NCBI GenBank assembly: GCA_947095585.1
Contig: OX352763.1
Location: forward strand, 47,831,481 to 47,895,480
DNA: 64,000 bases
DNA from: Nephrocerus scutellatus
Lineage: Eukaryota; Arthropoda; Insecta; Diptera; Pipunculidae
Direction: 5' to 3'
Numbering within the stretch: the stretch's first letter is position 1; each line of letters opens with the position of its first letter. The notes below the pieces were generated by a model, which was given only the letters and a program-made list of their open reading frames with translations, did not search any database and was not told the origin of the DNA. Shown here piece after piece: positions 24,115-37,339 of this stretch. The position numbers and the translations under genes are program-made.

Positions 24115-24926
24115 AAATTTTATTTTAATCTCTAATAGAATTTATTTTCCTTTCACTTTCCGCTCAATGTTATTCCGGAGCGTTTTGTAATTTTCGATCG
24201 ATGTATGATTAAGGAATAAATCGCTTTACTTATTATGTGTTTTTCTGGTCCCACATGCGATAATAATTGGATATTTGTGGTCGCTCTTGAACCTCCCCAA
24301 CATAGAAGTACCTTAACGTGTCGCGTGCACTCGGGTATGTCAAACCAAGTTGGTGGGAAATTCCGACAGCTCCGATAGCGATTAACATTATTTAACAAAC
24401 GAACCAAGTCTCGATATCATTGTCGTCTTCTATAATATAACATACCATGAACACACATCAATGCAAAGTAGTCTTTTCTATAGAGCACAATCAGAGACCA
24501 CACGAGATACAACTAAACTGACGAAATCAAGCGCTCTTGGTTTGATAATGATCTCTATAGATTTTCCACGTTCTGCCAACAAGCTGGGAGAGGAGAATGG
24601 ACTACTACTATTAGCGATCAAAGCTGATACGATCGGTTCGGTTATTTCAAAAATATTCTCCAGTTGGGCAACATCCCCCAATAGAATTATCTGCTGGACT
24701 TATTTGTATCATTAGTTGTGTTGTTTCTGTAGTGAATTTGTATTTAAGAGGAAGATTAAGATCGAATTTGACCGAGGCTTTTTCTTTCTTTTTGAGATTA
24801 GGAGATCCTCCAAAAACTGATTTAACAAGAGGTAACGTCATAAGACTAAAACGAGTCTTATTTACAACGAAAACTGGGCTATTGAGGAAAGGTCCTTTTG
24901 TGAGGCTTGCCCACTTCATCGGATAA
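24115..24926 (-). pseudogene. Unidentified coding-like patch, two minus-strand frames joined by a frameshift
   Basis: On the minus strand, 24919-24647 is open for about 90 codons (TKGPFLNSPVFVVNKTRFSL, then GGSPNLKKKEKASVKFDLNL). At about 24665 the coding-like signal moves to a second frame (24681-24478: AQLENIFEITEPIVSALIAN to VSLVVSRVVSDCAL). A third open piece follows at 24407-24153, then AATAAA-type signals near 24145-24110 (minus strand). Composition looks more protein-like than surrounding DNA, but the plus strand is also open over much of this stretch. I recognise no domain. It could be the 3' end of a decayed LTR-type element or a host pseudogene. Confidence 0.3.
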
Positions 24927-25936
24927 CAATATTTATTACACTTTGTTTCTGTCTCCTTATTACTCCATTATTTTTTGGTTCCTATGGACAGATTGAACGA
25001 AAAATGGAGTAAATCTGCGCCAATTAAAAGTTATTGCACAAACGCTGATAAATCTCTATGAAAAATCTATTCTGATCGATCTTGAAAGCTATAACCTGAT
25101 AAGAAGAAACCACCGCCGCCTAAAAATACGAACAACAGGCCGGATAGTGTTATAACTTTTATTCACATGCCTCCCTCTTCAATCGTACAGTAAATAAATA
25201 ATCAATTAATTCCTTACTTATAGTTATAGCACAGTCTAGGATGTTCAAGTAACCGAAATGCAACGAGTCCGATTCCGCTGATACCTGATGCACAGTCGAG
25301 TCGCGTACATTGCAAGGTACATCTTTATAGTTAAATTTTCGTTCTGGTGCCGGGGAGCCATGGTTTCCTTCTGTATCTGCTGTAGGTGATCGACATACTG
25401 CGGCGTTGGCTGCCTATATAGAGGGCAGGATCATGTAAGTTGTTCACTTCGATTTAATTTTATTAGCTGCTTGTTTAGGTCAAAGATGGCTTTAGTGTAT
25501 CGTGCGCTTATACAAGAAGTCGCTGCGTAATGCGGCAGACCAACGAGTATATTAGCAGGCAGTTTCGATGTCAACCAGCGAGAGATGGACAGCCACAGGA
25601 ACACCAACTTGAACGTAACTCCAGTATAATGGTTGCATTGTAATGATTGAAGCAGCTTGTATGGTGGCGCAGGCGGTCGGTTTGATAGTCTACCGACAAC
25701 AGCTAGAGATGACTGATGGTATTTGTATTGACATAGCGCAACATGTTGATCGGTAATGACGAAATGCCGAAAAGAAAAGTTCCTAACAGGAGCATAATTA
25801 TGTAAAATTGCGTTCGTTCCGCATTTCTCGGAGGACAGAAACACGACTGATTTGTGAGTCGATCGCATCTCCGTAACCGGTGGAGGAATTTTTTGTATGG
25901 GAGATCAAAACAGGAACCCGGGTGAAGAGCACAATA

Positions 25937-25955
25937 TGATGATGATGATGATGAT
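25937..25955. repeat. (ATG)6 microsatellite
   Basis: A pure trinucleotide run is directly visible. Confidence 0.9.
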
Positions 25956-28403
25956 AAAATATAGTTAATGCACGCCCCGCATTAGTAGCGATATTAATTT
26001 ATATTTACCATAATGCTGTATACGACTAAAGCTATGCGACTAAGTTTTCATAAGTGCAGGATGGAATTGGACCAGAAAACGCAGTGGCCTTCGGCATCGT
26101 ATCATAATATCACGCCTAATTAGCATTCAAATTAATGTTGCCGGTTGTAAATTGGCTATGCAATCAATTCGTTTGGCTATCACGAATTAAAAACAACGCG
26201 GTTGTCTGTCAAAAGACAGTAAGGGACAGAACAAGAGCTTCATTTGCCCTTCAATTTCTACCTGAATATCTTGTTCTGGTTGCGGCTCCAATCCCACTTA
26301 AAATAACTTCTGCTCAGTTCATGGTTGCGCCTCGTAGCTAGCAGTGATTCTAGTGCACTTCAATAAATTGACAACAAATCAATTAGGTGAACGTAATGAT
26401 TTGATTGTTAAAGTGCATACGCTTTTGCATCAGGTCACTCTGTAGTCTAGACGCATGTGTCTGTAGGTAAATGATATCTTTCGGGTAACTTCAATAATTT
26501 TTGTGTGTGCCTGACTTTCATTTCAACATAAATAAAATATTTTATTGACATTTCATGCTCACAGTTGCATACCGCTCACTTTGTGTGCGAATTAACATGA
26601 CTTGAAATCCTTGTACTTGTCGAATTGCGAGATTTCTGAATTTACATTATTGAAGTTGAGGTAATGGCAACGCGTCGCTTTTTCGTCGTGTCATCACAAA
26701 CAACGTGTATTAGATTGGCGCACATCTATATATCTATAAGATGGTCCGCATCGTTGAGTTGATGATGATGATGATGCTGGTGATGAAGATGAGGACGACA
26801 CTGACTGTTCCGAAAGTGAACAGTAAGTCTTTGCTTCGTTGATCGCCAGTCGCTTGCTTTGGTCCTACGAATACTTGACGCAGCGCTAAAAGTGATTTTA
26901 CTAACGTTTCATTGGTGCTTCAACGGCGATGGAATTGTCGATGCTGGCAGTTCAAACTAAGCTAGCAGACATCTGCTGCTTCTACTGCTTCTGATGCAAT
27001 TCAAAAATGCAAGACCATTCCAAGTTACCTATTGAACAAATTGAAAGGTAACCACGACGAACGGACACGATTTGTCTGCGGTGATGGCGATGATGGCGAT
27101 ACTACCGATAGTGATGGCATTCGACGGTGTTTAGTCCAGCAAACTAAATATATTACAATTTTGTATGTGTGTGTGTATGCTCTGCGCGGGCATTAAGAGC
27201 AAACACTATAGAAAGGCCAAACTCACAGTTAGTCGAGCCAAGACGAGTCAAGTCATCAAAACAATAGAGTGGTCGGGCAGAGCCATGTTATTTTAGGGAA
27301 TGCCAACGACCAACGGGTCGTGACGCGATATGAATGCTCGTGAAAGAGTCGCAAATTGTGTGTGCAACGTTGACCACATTGACAGCGTAGATAAAGCACC
27401 ATCGAAGCTCCACACCAGATAGAGCACAAAGACTTACCAAAGAAGAAACGTCCTCTGAAAATCATATTAGCACCCACTTGTCAATAAAGTGACCCACACT
27501 TCGGGCTCCCGCTGAAGCGGTACACAGCGCATATGCAAAATGTGCAAATAAAGCGATCCCTTGTGTGTGTGCTGAATCTGGACTAATGTACGAACACTAG
27601 TTGTCACATTTCGCGTATGCAGTGCGAATAGTGTGAGAATTTCTTACCCTTTTCGTCAGGTGTATTAATTGCCATTGTTTTTCTGTTCGCCTCGCGTATG
27701 GAACAGAGTCCGAGAAAGGTATTTGCCAACCGCCTGGTGCAGCAAGTAGTGCAAGTAGTAATGCGCCAAATGTATTGTGGGATCATCCGTGAGATGAATT
27801 CATTTAACCAACAATTCCATAGAATGATATTCATTTCGAGATGTTTATTCAACACTAATGTTGGACAAACGAACGGACAGACGGGCGGACGGATGATATA
27901 TATTTATATCTGTTCTTGTTATTTCTAATTTTATTTCATTTGGAAACCGTGGTAAGTGCATTTTCTTCGGCGACAGGAGAAAGGTGACGTACAATCGTAG
28001 CCTAGGTTGTATTTGTGCCACAGTGAAGCATTTGGCGTAATATTAAGAAAAATCTGTACTGATCAACCACATGCGATGCCATATGATTACCACAAAGAAA
28101 ACTTTTTCTCGCTCTGCGGTGCGAGTTTCATGCTTCTTTTAATTTAAGGTCGTGAGAACCTTCGGTAATTAATTGACAACGAAGCCGATTTAAACTCACC
28201 GCCGCAAAAACTAAAATTCCAGGAGTTACAAATTGGCGCTGGAGATGGAGCAACTGAACGTTTGGTCGCGTTCGTATACCAGTATGTATGCTTCAATTCT
28301 CTTACAATGCAAGTGCTAGTTGGAGAAGAGTGGTTTTCCTACTGCAGTTAGAGTGTGTGAACGCGCAGTCGCGAAGAGCGTATTTCAGCAACAACGGAAC
28401 TAT

Positions 28404-28424
28404 AATGAATGAATGAATGAATGA
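28404..28424. repeat. (AATG)5 microsatellite
   Basis: A pure tetranucleotide run is directly visible. Confidence 0.9.
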
Positions 28425-31400
28425 AAATTGTGTACAGGAACAGGAAAACGTAAAACAATGTCCATGCGATGCCGTAAACATTTTTTTAGAAGTAAATCTG
28501 AAAACGGGCGTTGGTTTGAATGTTTGGGATCGTTTGTTTGCTTTCTGTGTCGCACATTTTGAATAAGCAATCGAGTTGCATTGCCTTAGCTATAGAAGAG
28601 AAGTCTATCATGTTTCTTTTGTCACACATCGGAATCTCTTAAATAAATCCGATACGCATTTTGGCCATTTTATTTCATTTCATCCGTCTGCTAAAAACGT
28701 AGGTTAAGTTAAAAAGTTATAACTGTATAACGGTTGCGCACGCCGGTTTCTGATCATGCCCCACCTCCCATTTCGTGCGCTTTTGCGCTATGGGCTCCCA
28801 ATGTTGTCGTCGTTGATAAGATAGCTTTCTCCTTTACACCATTTCCTTGCCACATTTTGCATTGGCCGAGTAAGTTGACGGCAGAACGTCTTGTAGCACT
28901 GGAATTAAGCACGCAGCGCAATCTCGATTTTATAATATGAGAACGTTCTCACTATTGTTTACAGACCTGTCCACACAATCACAGCGCAGCGCAGAGCACA
29001 AAATATCCTCTATGAGTTTAGTGAGAGACTAGAAGCTAAGCAACATATAAACAGCAACTTAACTTGGTGTTGTCAGTTGTTGAAATACTATATATTCATA
29101 AACTCCGTGATTGTAGCCACAGTCACTTTGACGAAAAAGTTAAGCAGAATATTCTAGGGGCAGTTGAATGGTGTGAACTGTAGCTTTTCCTCCTCACCGT
29201 TGCGGTCTCGTTGTCATCATGAAGTTTATTCTTACAATATCATTTGTGTTTTTAACAAAGACGGGGGAGGAAACGGTTCTTATTGGGCATTTGCACGGTT
29301 ACAGAGCGCAGAGGGAAACTGGCTGAATAATATAATTATTACCTCGCGAAAAGTGTTTCTACGTGCACTAAGTTTTTGCTACCAGGAAGCTCCTCATGAT
29401 GCGAAGGCATAGACAGAGGTTGTTAAGAGTTCACTCACTCAGTGTAAGGTTTTCTATTAAAAATACAAGAGCTAAAGATTTCCTTTGTATTGTATGTCTA
29501 CTGCGTTGGTTTTTTTTATCATTTCGTATACGCATTCAAAAAAACTACCTCAGCAGTAGTATCAGCCTCAACTTGCATGAATGCACCGATCTTTAGTTGT
29601 GTGTACATTGAAAACTTGCAAATACTTAGTTTGCAGAAGAAAATGAGAATCGATCACATATCGAATTGCAACGCCACGATTCGATTCGTTTTTGTGCTGG
29701 TCGTGTCCTGCACTGTTTGGATTTTATAAATGGGAAGGCACATCAGTGGTGTACTAGTTCAAATTTTTTCCCGTTGATACTGTACGAATAGTAAGGACAA
29801 TGCTCTCCCAAAAATAGAAAAATAAAAATATTCAGCAGACACAGAGACAGAGCAGTATGCCTGGATGGGAACTGACCCAAACCGTAAACAGACCGAAGAA
29901 AATTTTTTTGTGCAGGCATTTTCGTGTTTATGACCTTGTAAGGAAGGTATCTTGTGTTTTTTTTAGCTCAGCTCAGAGGGCTACATACGGCCGCAATTAC
30001 TTCAGCGATTTGACGACGATGACGATGATGAGGATAGTGACGATGGTGCGCGACTATTCACTGTTCTGTGTTCCCTATCCCATATGTCGGTGTATCTATC
30101 TACTTGGAAAACAGGTCAACATTTTGACCTAATCTCATGAATAAAGTGCAAACGATTTTGCGTTGGTGCTGTTGTAGTTGCTGCTGCTACAAAGCTAGTA
30201 CACAGTACGGATGCAGATTCCTGATAAAGTAGATTGTAAGAGAAAGGGAAAGTGATATAGATATTGTAGTTACGCCGCTGCAGTTGGTGGCAACGACATC
30301 GATCGATATGGTTATCTGCTTTTGCATTATTTGGCGGTGCAGTGCATGCTCATGTATATGAATGTCAACAAAATGCGATTCTAAACGATTTATCCTTTTG
30401 GACAAGCCTATCCAATAATAAAAGGTGGCACACATGAACTGCGGTAAGTGGATTTTTGTATCGCTCCCTCTCTTTCCTGGAAAATCTATATCATGGGAAA
30501 ATCGGGCAGGTGTGTGCCTAGCGATTAAGAATTTGTACTTTTCTATATCCTCTCCGTTTCGTTGTCCCTCATGTGCCATTTTTTGCATTTTCTTCATTTT
30601 TGCAATCTAATCGAATGATCGTGATTTCTTTTGTGTGGCTATCAGTAATGCAGAGCATTTGATGTGTTCTTTTTTTTAATCGATATCCGAGATGATGTTC
30701 GCGTTCAATTGAGGGTTGCGATTGAGACAATTCGTTGATACCTGTCTATACAGGTCAATGGCAGCGTTAGGGGATCTTTGTACCGTTATTTGCCGTATAG
30801 GACAAATTTCTTCACACGGTGATTTTAAATTTTTTGCGTGAAGTCTATAGATTCAACCGAAAGGTTTTTTAACATCAGTGGTCATTGCTTCGATTAGAGC
30901 GCGGTAATGTGTGCTGCTGAACACAGAAGATTTTTGGGAATTATTATGTTATTGAAATTACTCACCTTGCAATTTTGAACAACTGCATAAACTCTTTGAT
31001 ATTTATACTAGTGGTGCGAAAACCTGTAATTATTGGAATATTGTAGACATATTCTGAGATGAATGCCTGCGCGCATGCAGGTAAAGGCAACTACGTTACC
31101 ATTCAGATGCACTGTAGATCTAGCTATTAGCCCTGCATATAGATATTAAAAGCCATTCAAAAATCTAAGAGCACGATCCTTTCCAACCCGCGCTCATACC
31201 GACGTGATCGGCGCATTGTTTCTTGTTCACTTCGTGGGCTTTTCTATTTATTCCGATTTGTTTTGTGTGTTGTTGCACTTTTTTAGTCCACGTGAGTTTT
31301 TTCGTTGTAGTATTTTACATCCACTTTGGCCAAGTCATGATGCACCATCATAGTAGTAAGCTAAGGTGAATATGTATATAGCTATATGTACTGTGAATAC

Positions 31401-31652
31401 TATGGTATAGTAGATGAGAGCTATAGTACAGAAGAGTCTTCTTCATTGCTTCTGCTTCTGCTTCTGGTGGATTTGCAAAGCCATACCGATAAGAATCTAG
31501 TTCTCACGAACTTTTATTGCAGAGCGAAGATTTGCTCCCGACTGCAGGAAATGGTAACTTTGCACTCTGTCAATGTACCTGATGTAAACGCGAAACTAAA
31601 ATAAAACTATCATTTTGTACGAATGCTCGCGCTCCTCTTCCCATCTACGATA

Positions 31653-31671
31653 ATATATATATATATATATA
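31653..31671. repeat. (AT)n microsatellite
   Basis: A pure AT dinucleotide run followed by acgtacgcg is directly visible. Confidence 0.9.
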
Positions 31672-31993
31672 CGTACGCGAGTATGTTCGCTGTGTGGCTT
31701 GTGGATTGTGCGGTCATGTTGGTTCTTCTCTATATGTTTTGTACGTGGGCAATTCCGGCTGGTGCCAGGCGATCAATGCAATTAAAGCCAAATTTAGCCT
31801 GCTGCAGTGTCGCGGTGTGCGAGAATGGACGGATGGGTTAGAATTTTGTTTCAAATTCGGTTCAAGATGCATTCGCCTGTACCTGTGCCTTTAATGTAAT
31901 TGCATATAGAAGAGCTTTTGTACTGCAACAACTCAAAGTTATTGTCACAACTTTAGATGTAAGTTTAGAAAAAAATGTAATCGTTTTAAGCGA

Positions 31994-32013
31994 TCACGTC
32001 ACGTCACGTCACG
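31994..32013. repeat. (TCACG)4 pentanucleotide repeat
   Basis: Four perfect TCACG units. On the minus strand they read CGTGA repeats and create overlapping TGACGTGA sites, which resemble bZIP/CRE half-site pairs. Function is unknown. Confidence 0.85.
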
Positions 32014-35000
32014 TAAGACACGCACTGGAAAAAATATGCGCACGTACACAAATGAGAGCAAAATCCGTTACGTCCTTCATTCATACGCCCGATGGCACAT
32101 ATGGTACAACATATAGTTTCTTTAAAGATTATAGGTCATGATTAAATTCTCGACAACCAGCGAAATTTCATAAACTTCCCACCATTTCGCCGAAATCGGA
32201 ACAGAACGCACCTTTGGTTAAATCGAGCTACAAATTGATAGTACCATGAACCTTGTGCTGTGCATGGAACTGGATATTGACCAAACGCCGCAGATAATCG
32301 GCTATCATTTGCGAGGATGATCTACGACAAGCTCGTATCGTTGATATCTTCGTTCATTACAATGTGGCAATAAATGCTACGAACGGTGCACGAAGCAGAG
32401 TACTGGCTTTTTTATACGATGTATGTGCCTTAAAAAAAACCAAAAAAGTACAGCTCACTGTTCAATGAAGCAAACAATTTATGATACTACGTACTTGTAA
32501 GTTGTGATGACGTACAACTCCATTTAAAAAAGAATTGTCATTTAATGCGGGTAATGACAACCGCAACAAATTTCGTGCTCTCTTTACTCTACTTTAACCC
32601 TTTAACGATTATACGCATACGATCCCGCATATTTTTGCTCGATGATGCAATATATCGTATAACTCTTTCGCCAATAATGTTGAGAAATATCACTATCACC
32701 ATATTCCGATAATATTGATTAATGATCAATCCATTACTGGATAAAATATCAATGCTTGGGCTCGATTAGACAGAAGTCCGCAACAACTGTTATCAAATTC
32801 AAACTACGAAACTCAAAAACACAAAAACGGGCCGCTGTAAGACAAGTATAAGTAGTCGATATATAATGCATCTGAAAATGCACTAATCCGCCCACACTAT
32901 AAATAAACGACAATTCCTTTTTCCTATGGCATTATACCAGGCTGCAAAACTAAACATTACGCCCACTTGACCGATTCGATTGATTTCCAATACTGATGGG
33001 ACTCATCGATGTCGTAAAACAGCAATTTATGATATCCCTTACGAAGAGAGAGCGTCTCGTTGCTACTGCTACCTGTTGTATTGGCCCTTCCTGATCTCGT
33101 TTTCTTTTATGATTTTACATTAAACATTTTTTTATTAGTTAGTGTTAGAAAGTTAATTGTTAAGGAAAATTGGCGATATACGCGTTGTGGTTTTATGTGT
33201 TTTACTCGGTCCGACTTACCTTAGCTGTCAATGTATCAACTCGGCCGTTCGTTGTACGATCTCTTTGGATTTTTGTGGGCACCAACTAAGGTGTATATAT
33301 CACGCTCGACTGCCTGCGGTCCAAAGATGCCGATGATAAGGTATAATATTTGCTTATGCAAGGCACGTTTATGCATGGTGGAGATCGCCTGTCTTTTGTT
33401 ATTTTTTGTCTTCAACTTGATACAACAAAGATGACACTTGGACGAGTGCATGTTTTTCACAGCTATTTACAAATTCCGTTCGGACATATCTACACATATG
33501 ATGTGATCTTTCATCCTTGAACAGCGCTTCTGAAGAAAAAATTTAGTTTCGTTCGTCAAACAGTCATCGCACTAATCTTACACATCGCACATACATTTAT
33601 TTTCTCTAGAGACCCTAAGATCTTGTCATTTATTCCGCACCCGCGCACGTTGTTACGTGAACTGGACAGAGTCTGGAATAAATGCCTTATGACCGAATGG
33701 TTTGTAATACTATTCCGAACATTTTTCTAATGAACTGTGACCCAAAGGAAAGTGTCAAAAATATGACGATCGCTGCATGGACATTTTGATGGATTTTAAA
33801 AGCATTGTGACGAAACTATTCTTTGTATCTATTCATGCGCTGGTGCGTTGCGACGCAAAAACAGCCCTTAAGTTCTTTCTATTTATCAATGAACCTTTTT
33901 AATGATTTTAATCTGAAATCTTGTTAGACGTATCTAAAGATTTAAATGGCATTATAAAGGTGTTTTTTTACAATTTGTGCGTGACACTAAAAATTCGAGT
34001 ATATTCGCTGACTGGACACACTCGTAGTTTGTTTGTCAGACTGACACAGTAAAAATTCTCGATGAAAATGATGCGACAAACTCTATTTTAAGTCCTTGCC
34101 ATCTCACATGCATTCATTATACTTTTCTACAAACATATAAGCAAAGCAAATAAAAAAAATTCCTTATTTAATATAATTTCATACAATTTAATTTTTTTAA
34201 ACGTATTACGAAAAATTATCGTTATTAGTTGGACGAAGAATCGGCTAAGCATTTTACAAATTCGCGTTCACGACATTTCTTATTGTGAGATTGAATACAT
34301 TACAAAAAAAAACAATATTTTATCTATTTATAATTTTATTTTTAATTTAACCATGATGCTATATTTTCTGACGTACATACTCGCTTGCGCTTTTGTAAAA
34401 ACAGAAAAACTTAAAGGACATTTACTATATTTTTGGCTGTTTTTGGAAAAAAAATATCAACACGTGTTCGCCTGTTAACCAATGCAAGGAAAAGATGAGA
34501 TATTTGGTTATATTCTGCTTTCCCTATGCTGGTTAATTTGTAATTTAAATCCTTTTTTTCATAAAGTTTCCGTTAAAAATGTATTCTTATTCAACTTAGC
34601 ATTTTAGATTGAAAATTTTGTAGTGACGGAGAAAAAATACACACGCTTTGATAGGGATCATTGAGTGTAACCTCAAATTTGAAGGCTGAAAAAGGTAGGA
34701 AATCTAAAAAATCTTATGTCATGGAGTGAAAAAAACTGAATCACTGAAGTAGGACAACACGTCACACGAACTTACAAATAAATTTCAATGAAATTAATCT
34801 AAATCAATGGATTGTTACTGAGCCTTTTGTTGTTAGCTGTCTTAGATAGGCGAGGTAAACGATATTTTTTGTGTAAGTGCAAATGCAACATCCCGATTTT
34901 TTTAACTGTCCTTTCTTCTACTTAGCGCATATACCTACTATATTCTGTGTCCATCCCATAAGGTACCCTGGGAAAATCTCACCCCAGGGAAACGGTTCCT

Positions 35001-35989
35001 CATGCATGGATTCTTGACTGCCGAGGTGAGGAGAACACAAAAATTAATATAAAAAAATTTGCATAAAAAATGCCGTTATACAATGTTAAATCTATACCTA
35101 TAGACATAATTTTCCATCGCAATTCGAAACCTTTGTTATTTTCTACATACAAGGTAAAAATTGGTCCTTGTCCTGAGGGGTAAATTTCTGCATTATCCTT
35201 ACGGCGACTTTCGGTGCGGTGTATATTCATTCTCCTTGTGATCCGCCAAAAGAAAACAATGAACCGAGTACAAAAAAATGTCTTAAAAAATAACTGCTGT
35301 TTTTGTTGCGCGTCGTACACAGCGCACAACTCCCAAATGTCGAACGCCGAATGCTATACTCGTCGGTCACACACATGACGAAAAGGATAAGTGATTTGAT
35401 TTCCTTTTGAGCGGTGATACCATTCGATAGCGACGGGAATTAAGTATTAGTAGCATCCTTTCCTTTATACACTGAGACACAAAAAGAAAAAAGATAAAGG
35501 CGCAACAAGAAAAAACAACTAAGGCTGCTGTGAGATCTCAGCGCACATTTTCATTTGTTTTTTTAGGGGTAGCATGATTACGCTTAGGGGTCTTTGCTCT
35601 AAACAAAAATAACACTTTTCAAGTTAGTACATGAGAATGTCTCAAAAGCAAGCTCCTTACGGGATCAAATTATTTAAATTAATATACGGGAAATGCTAAT
35701 AACCAAAGACTGTGTATGTTGGTTTTGGTCAAAATTAAATCACGTCTTCACATTCACACCTGTAAGATTCGAAAGCTTAGCACTAAACTCTAGTTGATAC
35801 AAATTTTGCCTATACTATTGAAAATCTAATTTTGGTTTTCTCGCGTCGTACAAGAAATACTCTGAAACAATTATATCCGAATGTGCAAAACTATCAAAAC
35901 TACCACAAGCATCACAACACTACAGGACTTCAGCATTCGAATTAGAATCAGCGTTAGAAGAGCGAACGTCGACCAAAGTCAAATTTTAC

Positions 35990-36599
35990 TTCTTTCGAAT
36001 TTTCATCCCCTATATAATAAATGTAGTTAGCGCCAAACATGGACTCTAGTGAAAACAGGAAGAGTCTACGAATCCTTCGGCTGGGCATCTATTATAAGTG
36101 CGAGTGAGTGAGTACGAGTGTGCGTCTCTCGTTCTGTGAGTGTGCCTGGGTATACTTGGTTTTTATTTTTTTTTTCGTTTTGTGCGTACGGGTCAGGGTC
36201 CTCGTTTCATCCACATCGTCATCCTCATCACCGGACGTCGTAGGACTGAGAAATATATTTTGATCTCAGTTCACAGCCACTCTTTGTGGGGTCAACACAT
36301 CCGATCCTCATTCAGAAGTAGAACCAAATTTTCATTACGGTAAAAACAAAAGAAGAAAAGATTAAATTTTCACGCAGCAGCTTTGGTGGACAAAACACAT
36401 TCGCTCGTATTGTACGACACGACCCTGGTGTACCGAACTTTGTGCTTTTGTTTAAATTGTAGTGATCTGTTATTAATATTCCAAGTTAAAAAACAATGGA
36501 GTGCATTGTTATGTGTTTCATATTTAGCGGACAATAATTTGTAATTGAAATTAATATTAAAAATAATTTGAACGCGAAAACTTGTTTCCGCTTCTAAAA
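35990..36599 (+). promoter_or_regulatory. Candidate promoter/5' UTR region of the BCL11 gene
   Basis: This lies directly upstream of the inferred first coding exon. A TATA-like ctatataataa starts at about 36010, a gagtgagtgagtacgag stretch is near 36103, and a TCAGTT initiator-like site is at about 36265. No single start site stands out. The ATG at 36600 is preceded in frame by a TAA (36564-36566) and by an A-rich context (AAAA before ATG) that suits fly translation starts. The transcription start could equally lie further upstream, with an additional untranslated exon. Confidence 0.3.
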
Positions 36600-36642
36600 A
36601 TGTTGTCCGTTAGTGAAGATGCTGGATTCCGGTCATTCAGTC
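36600..36642 (+). CDS. CG9650: BCL11/CG9650 coding exon 1 (inferred)
   Basis: ATG-started 43-bp exon encoding MLSVSEDAGFRSFS plus one base, ending at C|GTAAGT, an ideal donor. Joined to exon 2 (acceptor ttattacag|CG) it forms ...FRSFS-P-DSDSTEAD. In vertebrate BCL11A the first coding intron also falls after the first base of a Pro codon in ...EFS-P-E, so residue context and phase match. An in-frame TAA lies 36 bp upstream, so this ATG would be the start. The N-terminal MSRRKQ motif, which binds the NuRD complex in vertebrate BCL11A/B, is not encoded here. Either flies lack it or another first exon exists. The 10.6-kb distance to exon 2 makes transcript evidence desirable. Confidence 0.55.
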
Positions 36643-37339
36643 GTAAGTTGTGTTTTTTTTTGTGAATAGAGAAGACAGATTGCAATCAATAATACTTGTT
36701 TTTAAAAAAAAGTCGGTGCAGTTACCACTTTGAGGTTATCAGCACTTTTGTTTGCCGAAACTAGCACTAACTACTGCGCAAACAAAAATCAATTGTTTGC
36801 TTGCGCACGATAACTTTATTTGAACTGTTTTGATATTTGAAATCGGTCTGCGGCTGTGGTCTTATCAAACCAGCGATCGTTGGTCTTGTCGCGTACAAAT
36901 TCTACCTGTATAATTGGAATTTAAAAAAATATAAAAAATGCCGCCCACACCTTTTGTATACGCATTCTCATCACATTTGCTAACACAAACATCCTCTTCG
37001 CTCGCTGGTAATGTTGAGCAAGACATAGTAGCATTCTTAGCGAAGTTTAGTGAAATGCATGTGCGTAATGCCCAAAAATATTTGATAAACGTTATAATTC
37101 ATTTCCCGTCGTTACAAGCCCTATTGATCAAATAAGCTGATGTTCTTATTAATTGATTTTTCCGGTATGCGTTTTGAAACACCTTTTTTGAAAAATTCAT
37201 TGGCGCTCATTCACAGATAACAAGAACACTGCTTGTTGTTACCAGTTGATCTCATAGCACGCTGACAGACTCTAGCTTCTTACCTTCTTACTATTGAAAT
37301 AGTATTGTGCTAGAGAAAGGGTTCGTTATGTTGATTGAT

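Larger units (their letters stand above)
24930..35990. other. Upstream non-coding region of the BCL11 gene
   Basis: About 11 kb with no convincing exon, RNA gene or mobile element. Several simple repeats occur: (GAT)n at 25937 and 26761, (AATG)n at 28404, (AT)n at 31653 and (TCACG)4 at 31994. Developmental transcription-factor genes of this family often have long regulatory flanks, so enhancers are plausible here, but that is inference only. Confidence 0.5.

Noticed and set aside
34966..34989. Hairpin CCCTGGG...CCCAGGG
   Set aside because: Only a 7-bp stem in unique DNA with no other signal. Such hairpins are expected by chance in 64 kb.
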